Part shown: positions 60,348 through 64,000 of the stretch, piece after piece
Numbering within the stretch: position 1 is the first letter of the stretch
How the letters are laid out: the number at the start of each line of letters is the position of its first letter
Assembly (NCBI RefSeq): GCF_000364225.2
Contig: NZ_AQFT02000004.1
Location: forward strand, 174,229 to 238,228
Direction: 5' to 3'
Length of the DNA: 64,000 nt
Source: Eubacterium plexicaudatum ASF492
GTDB lineage: Bacteria > Bacillota > Clostridia > Lachnospirales > Lachnospiraceae
Notes under the pieces: model-generated
Told to the model about the DNA's origin: nothing
The model's input: the letters and a program-made list of their open reading frames with translations, nothing else
Database searches by the model: none
Made by a program: the position numbers and the translations under genes

Positions 60348-60403
60348 GATAAATGTCGGAAAATAATTCGCTGTTTGCGTTTCCATCAATTTGCCGTCCG
60401 ACA

Positions 60404-60409
60404 ATATAC
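60404..60409. repeat. Target duplication of the 3.5-kb transposon, right
   Basis: ATATAC, identical to 56850-56855. Confidence 0.75.
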
Positions 60410-60472
60410 AAGGCAGACAATTTCTTCTTTACATTTACAATATGTTTTAATATCTTCAATAACTTCTTTCAT
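60404..60472 (-). pseudogene. 5' part of the small gene split by the transposon
   Basis: ATG 60472 overlaps the stop codon of the upstream gene (TAATG). MKEVIEDIKTYCKCKEEIVC then LVY up to the insertion point. Continues at 56849 leftwards. Confidence 0.65.
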
Positions 60473-60640
60473 TATTTCCGCTTTTCGTTCATTTCTTTTC
60501 GGATGCCGTTCCAATACTCTATATTTTTCTGCATCCGCTCCGCTTCTTTTCTGTCACGTTCTGCAATGTATTCAGATACAATAAATCTTTATATCTGCCG
60601 TTTCCTGTAATTCTTTTATTGCCGCTTCCATTTCTTCATA
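60472..60640 (-). pseudogene. Helical hypothetical protein, frameshifted
   Basis: LTIPYEEMEAAIKELQETAD, a frame break, then RFIVSEYIAERDRKEAERMQ and NIEYWNGIRKEMNEKRK to TAA 60472. The start is not clear. Coupled to the next gene. Confidence 0.5.
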
Positions 60641-60839
60641 TGGAATAGTTAATTGAGTGTTGCATAATCCACATCATTTTTATGCGATTTTAACGGCGTT
60701 CTATGGCTAGGAACAAAAGTAACTTTTCACCATTTATCATGAAGACTATAATAAATTTTCCATAAGATACAACCTCCGTGTATATATTGTTTCAATGTAT
60801 TATTTGCTTTATAAGCACTATAAACGGCTATAGCCTTAT

Positions 60840-61075
60840 ATTCTCCATAGCCGTTCTAACTGCTCACAAACTATTCCATCAAGCGGATTGCACAACGCTT
60901 TCATTCCTTCATTAATTGTAATTAAGCCGTGTTCTGTATTTTTCAAATACGCTCTATAATTTCCACGGCTACATCTTTGTACTTTTTCTGCATTAATTCA
61001 TTATTCATATAGCTTTTCGTTGTGCGTTTGCATACTCTTTCATGTATCGTGGTATTGTGATCATGCATTTTCCTC
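60840..61075 (-). pseudogene. Decayed small gene
   Basis: GGAGG and an ATG near 61067 open MITIPRYMKEYANAQRKA, which then breaks several times; EIIERI and later fragments (TEHGLITINEGMKALCNPLD) follow in other frames. Several indels; original length perhaps 75 residues. Confidence 0.45.
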
Positions 61076-61286
61076 CCTTCAAATTACAATTTCAAGTGGT
61101 TTTAACCCCAATTAAATGCTAATTGTGGGAATTCTTTTCCAGTTCTACAGAATCATTACAAGTATAATCACCAATCATTTTTCGTTTTTGTATATGTTTC
61201 CTCTGTACTCTCCATCATTCGGATAAAAGTAATATCTATCTTATCTGCCTCTTTGTGATTATCTCCATACCATATGTCAATATTAA

Positions 61287-61477
61287 TCATTCTAACACAC
61301 CAACAAATTTTCTGCCTTTTGTCCATCCTGATTCTTGCAAAACTTTATCGGACACATTGATTTTGACAACAAGTTCTCCATTTTCAATCCAATAACTTGT
61401 ATTGTCGTATTTCTGATTGAATAAAGAACAAATTCTTTCTTCATTTCCTCAACTTTTTCTCTGCGTCTTCTGGTCAA
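61287..61477 (-). pseudogene. Small hypothetical protein, one frameshift
   Basis: TRRRREKVEEMKKEFVLYSI, then one base over KYDNTSYWIENGELVVKINV, SDKVLQESGWTKGRKFVGVL to TGA 61287. The C-terminal 40 residues look like a well-formed beta domain. The upstream end of the frame is unclear (no good start). Confidence 0.5.
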
Positions 61478-61609
61478 CTCTGCATCATAATGAATGCATC
61501 GCCGAAATTATATCCATCAGACGTATTGCATTTATTAGTGTCCGCAAATACTCTATAACCTGCAAGACTATCAAGCACAACAATTTTATCAAATCAGCAT
61601 TGCAATGAT

Positions 61610-62000
61610 CATTAACAAAAGCAAGTATATTTTCTTTTGTATACTTTACTTTTCAATTTTCTGATTATGTTCACAGTTTAATCTTGACTTGTTGCAATCG
61701 TCTATTTCTGGATCATCTGTGATGTAGTATATGAATCGCAAGACAGATAATTAGGTTCTGAATAATCCTACCGTTCCTTTTCTGATATGTTATACCCACT
61801 CAAAATTCAATATAAATTTTTCTTCCACACTTGTTTGTAAAGCTGTTCTAATCTACAATTTTCCACGTCATTGCAAGGTACACAACCTGCTCCTTCAAAT
61901 ATAATGTTTTCTTCATAATTTTATTCTCTCTTTCTTAAATCTCACTAATAAGTTATGCCATTAACATCTACTGATTGCCATCCATCATTTATAGATAAAC
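61610..62000. other. Decayed coding region, minus strand
   Basis: Codon-like sequence without an intact frame or recognisable domain. Possible start signals are present, but each frame ends within about 30 codons. Confidence 0.35.
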
Positions 62001-62039
62001 ATGTGTAAATTTGCGAAAATCCATATAATCAATCATTTC

Positions 62040-62290
62040 TTCCGGGATAGACTGAGAAATAAGTTATTGTAACCCTCCTCATTTAAAACCATTCCGAAAA
62101 CTTCTTCACGGTCAAGTGATACATTCCATCCGCTTGACACTTCATCAACATTATAATATCAAAGTGCCATTTTCTATCGCTTCCAGCACTTCATCGCGAT
62201 CAGGATTTACTTTAAATAAGCCGTCAACATATCATATCAAGTCCACACTCTGAAATACTTTCCAACATTTCATTGAGCGTGAAATGTTTT
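62040..62290 (-). pseudogene. Decayed small gene
   Basis: Pieces FTLNEMLESISECGLDM, VDGLFKVNPDRDEVLEAIEN and YYNVDEVSSGWNVSLDREEV, FGMVLNEEGYNNLF follow each other in different frames. Unrecognised family. Confidence 0.45.
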
Positions 62291-62714
62291 CGTACTCTGA
62301 AATGTTAAAAAGTGCATCATAATCAAGTATGATGTGCTCCTGCTTTTTTCCTACATATCATTGTAGATTGATTTTAACTTCTCTGAATCCATAGGAAGTT
62401 GTAACCATCTTCCGTTTTCTTGGCCTTCTATGTATCTTGCTAAATTGCTTAAATAAATTTTTTTATCATAATTTTCACTATTTAACCTTTCCTATTTTGA
62501 TTTTGTATATATAACTATTTTTATTTTTTCTACTTATAATAAAATAAGTGCTCATTGTCTGATGCACTTACTAAAATCACATTTCTATATATTGCTTTGC
62601 CACCTGGTATCCTAATACGATACACGTTCATAAGCAATCCCCATTTCGTTTACTATAAATATATTATGTTAAACTATAAAAAATATATAATCAGATGATA
62701 CCATCCGTAAGAAT

Positions 62715-62744
62715 GGGCCTATATCCTTTGACAGATATAAGCCC
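62715..62744. terminator. Hairpin, possible terminator
   Basis: GGGCCTATATC and GATATAAGCCC pair with one mismatch around an 8-base loop; T-rich sequence follows on the plus side. Confidence 0.45.
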
Positions 62745-62918
62745 TGAATTTATTTCAATATGTACTTATTATCCCGCTTTGTATGTGGGTACTGTTTCCC
62801 ACGTCAGCGGTTTTTGTGCGGTTTACCTGCTGGAATTCCTGTGATCTGATAACTATTTGTTTTTCAGTATCACGTTTCCTTGCGCCGCTCAGCGGAAGCA
62901 ATATACCATCAGTGCATC

Positions 62919-62998
62919 ATTCAGTTGTCAAGGTTCTAAAACTCATATAACAACATCTGTATAGCACTATTCGGATTGCTTACCCTAGATATATGAGT
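62919..62998 (-). promoter_or_regulatory. Leader motif plus structured repeat, copy C
   Basis: 62919-62936 is the 18-base motif also at 39205. The following 62-base part aligns with 20069-20141. ACTCATATA (62941-62949) pairs with TATATGAGT (62990-62998). On the minus strand ATGAGTTTTAGAACCTTG opens a 9-codon frame (MSFRTLTTE), a possible leader peptide. Confidence 0.5.
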
Positions 62999-63040
62999 AC
63001 AGTTATTTTATTTCTGCGTTTCTTAACTTGTTGAGATTAT

Positions 63041-63137
63041 TATATATCTATATACCTATATACTTAAGATGGAATAACAGACAAATTATAGGTATATAGA
63101 TATATAATTTGTCTTTTGTATATCTATATACCTATAT
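63041..63137. repeat. Three copies of an AT-rich box, one inverted
   Basis: TTATATATCTATATACCTATA (63041-63061) is exactly inverted at 63088-63108, and its core TATATCTATATACCTATA recurs at 63120-63137. GACAAATTAT (63081-63090) also pairs with ATAATTTGTC nearby. Could be operators or replication iterons. Confidence 0.6.
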
Positions 63138-63202
63138 ATATTGCAAATAAAAAGAGGTATTATAATCCCTCTTTTTCTAAACTTTTATTACTTTTTTAAC
63201 AA

Positions 63203-63343
63203 TTATCCATTTACACTTGAACCGCTATTTTTTATGCGTTCTTTTGTACCTTTGGGAAATTTTACAAGTATAGAATCATAATTTTCTTTTTCATACTTTC
63301 GTGTAGCTCTTTGTGCTGCTTTGCTAACTGTAATCTTTACCAC
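63203..63343 (-). CDS. Small RHH-like protein, possibly truncated
   Basis: 46 residues from GTG 63343: VVKITVSKAAQRATRKYEKE, NYDSILVKFPKGTKERIKNS, GSSVNG. The strand DSILVKFPKG followed by a helix is a ribbon-helix-helix pattern. The frame stops where such proteins normally continue (IIVKKVI is readable one base over). Confidence 0.5.
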   Translation of the reverse strand: MVKITVSKAAQRATRKYEKENYDSILVKFPKGTKERIKNSGSSVNG

Positions 63344-63558
63344 TCCATCTAACAGCTACGCTTGTAAATAGTGCTGGTTTTGGAATTGGTAAACATCTTC
63401 TTTTGCGGTTTCAATCCATAATTCCTTTGCTATTTCAATTTCTTTCAATGCTTCTTCTTTTGTTTCCCCATGTGCCATACATCCTTGTAACTCAGGAACA
63501 CTTGCAACATATATTTTATCTTGTGGATCATATTGTATAAAATAGAATATTCTGCCAT
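63324..63558 (-). pseudogene. hicB: HicB family antitoxin, frameshifted
   Basis: ATG 63558 follows AGGAGG. After MAEY a frame break, then YFIQYDPQDKIYVASVPELQ, GCMAHGETKEEALKEIEIAK, ELWIETAKED: the HicB fold with its VPELxGCxAxGxTxEEA motif. A second break precedes LPIPKPALFTSVAVRWSGKD. The antitoxin of a HicA toxin. Confidence 0.65.
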
Positions 63559-63569
63559 CTTAAACCTCC

Positions 63570-63805
63570 TTATAAACTGTGTTTATTAATAATATTCCTT
63601 AATTGCCTAACCTGATACCCTTTAGCCTTTGAATTGGCATTTTGTACTGTATACGTTCATTTATTCCATTTGATAATATGACTTGTGGGAGCCTTTCTGT
63701 CCTTTAAAAGAAAACCTAAATCAACAATAAGATTGCAGAAATCACTAAATTTATGTTGTTGTCGGATTTTCCGCTTATTACATCATTATATGTCTTTTGG
63801 TTCAT
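63570..63805 (-). pseudogene. hicA: HicA family toxin, frameshifted
   Basis: From ATG 63805, in three or four frames: MNQKTYNDVISGKSDNNINF, SDFCNLIVDLGF, FKGQKGSHKSYY, NANSKAKGYQVRQLRNIINK. KGSHKSYYH matches the G-S/D-H catalytic region of HicA, and KAKGYQVRQLRNII its end. Usually an mRNA interferase. Several single-base breaks; followed directly by hicB. Confidence 0.6.
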
Positions 63806-64000
63806 TCTGATTCACTCCTTTGTACATTTTCATTATATCAGATTTCATGGCTTTTTCAAGCCATTTTCTCGTTTCTTACCTTGAATATCAATTTTCTTTT
63901 TCAGTTCTGATAAAGTTTTGCTGTATAAATACGCCATAACTATCTACTGGATAAGCTGTATATATTATAGTGTCTTTCTTGATTATGCCGTTTGCTTTTT
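63806..64000 (-). other. Partial gene at the right edge
   Basis: Pieces of a minus-strand frame (SELKKKIDIQGKKRENGLKK) reach the window edge without a clear start. TGGCTTGAAAAAGCCA forms a small hairpin upstream of hicA. Confidence 0.3.

Larger units (their letters stand above)
56856..60403 (+). mobile_element. TG...CA transposon with DDE integrase and AAA ATPase (3548 bp)
   Basis: It starts TGTAGCCCAGCAAATT and ends in the complement of TGTCGGACGGCAAATTG. The flanking 6-bp duplication ATATAC and restoration of a reading frame on removal fix the ends. Extra TGTCGG boxes near the right end (60287, 60355) and one near 57112 may be transposase sites. Gene order, zinc-finger protein, integrase-core transposase, ATPase, small protein, is that of a Mu/Tn552-like element. 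Confidence 0.8.

Noticed and set aside
63041..63137. CRISPR array
   Set aside because: Only three copies, one inverted, with unequal spacing and self-similar AT sequence; no cas genes.

Overview
The window looks like part of a low-GC Firmicutes genome, most likely a gut Lachnospiraceae. The base composition is AT-rich, AGGAGG ribosome binding sites are frequent, and the chromosomal genes (TraX, MATE, Rrf2, hemolysin III, panBCD, a short FNT channel, an amylase with a Pro/Ala-rich tail) fit that family. I worked from sequence alone, and family names rest on recognised motifs.

Layout. (1) 1-13.8 kb: a phage- or plasmid-like block, almost all on the minus strand, of short genes. It holds a bacterial Thg1-like gene invaded by a LAGLIDADG homing endonuclease, an HD-domain protein, and four ParB/DUF262-fold genes, one fused to a sigma-70-like N-terminus. 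(2) 13.8-20.5 kb: a control region with several small XRE regulators, an XRE-ImmA pair, repeated operators, a PemK-type toxin, a Uma2 nuclease-fold protein and a tyrosine integrase. (3) 20.5-29.7 kb: insertion-sequence territory, with an internally deleted IS110, a 366-bp IS66 derivative, a complete IS66 with 8-bp target duplications, a YafQ-type toxin-antitoxin pair and membrane proteins. (4) 29.7-41.8 kb: a second dense minus-strand array of small phage-like genes with short intergenic hairpins before the ribosome binding sites. It also holds mazEF, a DpnD/PcfM-like gene, a 183-bp miniature element, an HNH-AP2 endonuclease and a Fic protein.

(5) 41.8-45.1 kb: two DDE insertion sequences side by side. 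The second has replaced the 5' half of an alpha-amylase gene. (6) 45.1-54.3 kb: chromosomal-type genes: amylase remnant, Rrf2 regulator, MATE exporter, TraX, hemolysin III, PsiE-like protein, the panB-panC-panD operon and a formate/nitrite-type channel. (7) 54.7-64 kb: phage-like small genes again, one split by a 3.5-kb TG...CA transposon with 6-bp target duplications. The rest is heavily frameshifted, with a broken hicAB pair at the right edge.

A property that affects every gene call: more than twenty genes carry one or a few single-base frame breaks, many in A or T runs, in mobile and chromosomal genes alike. This suggests indel errors in the assembly as much as real decay. I give the repaired reading where I could work it out.
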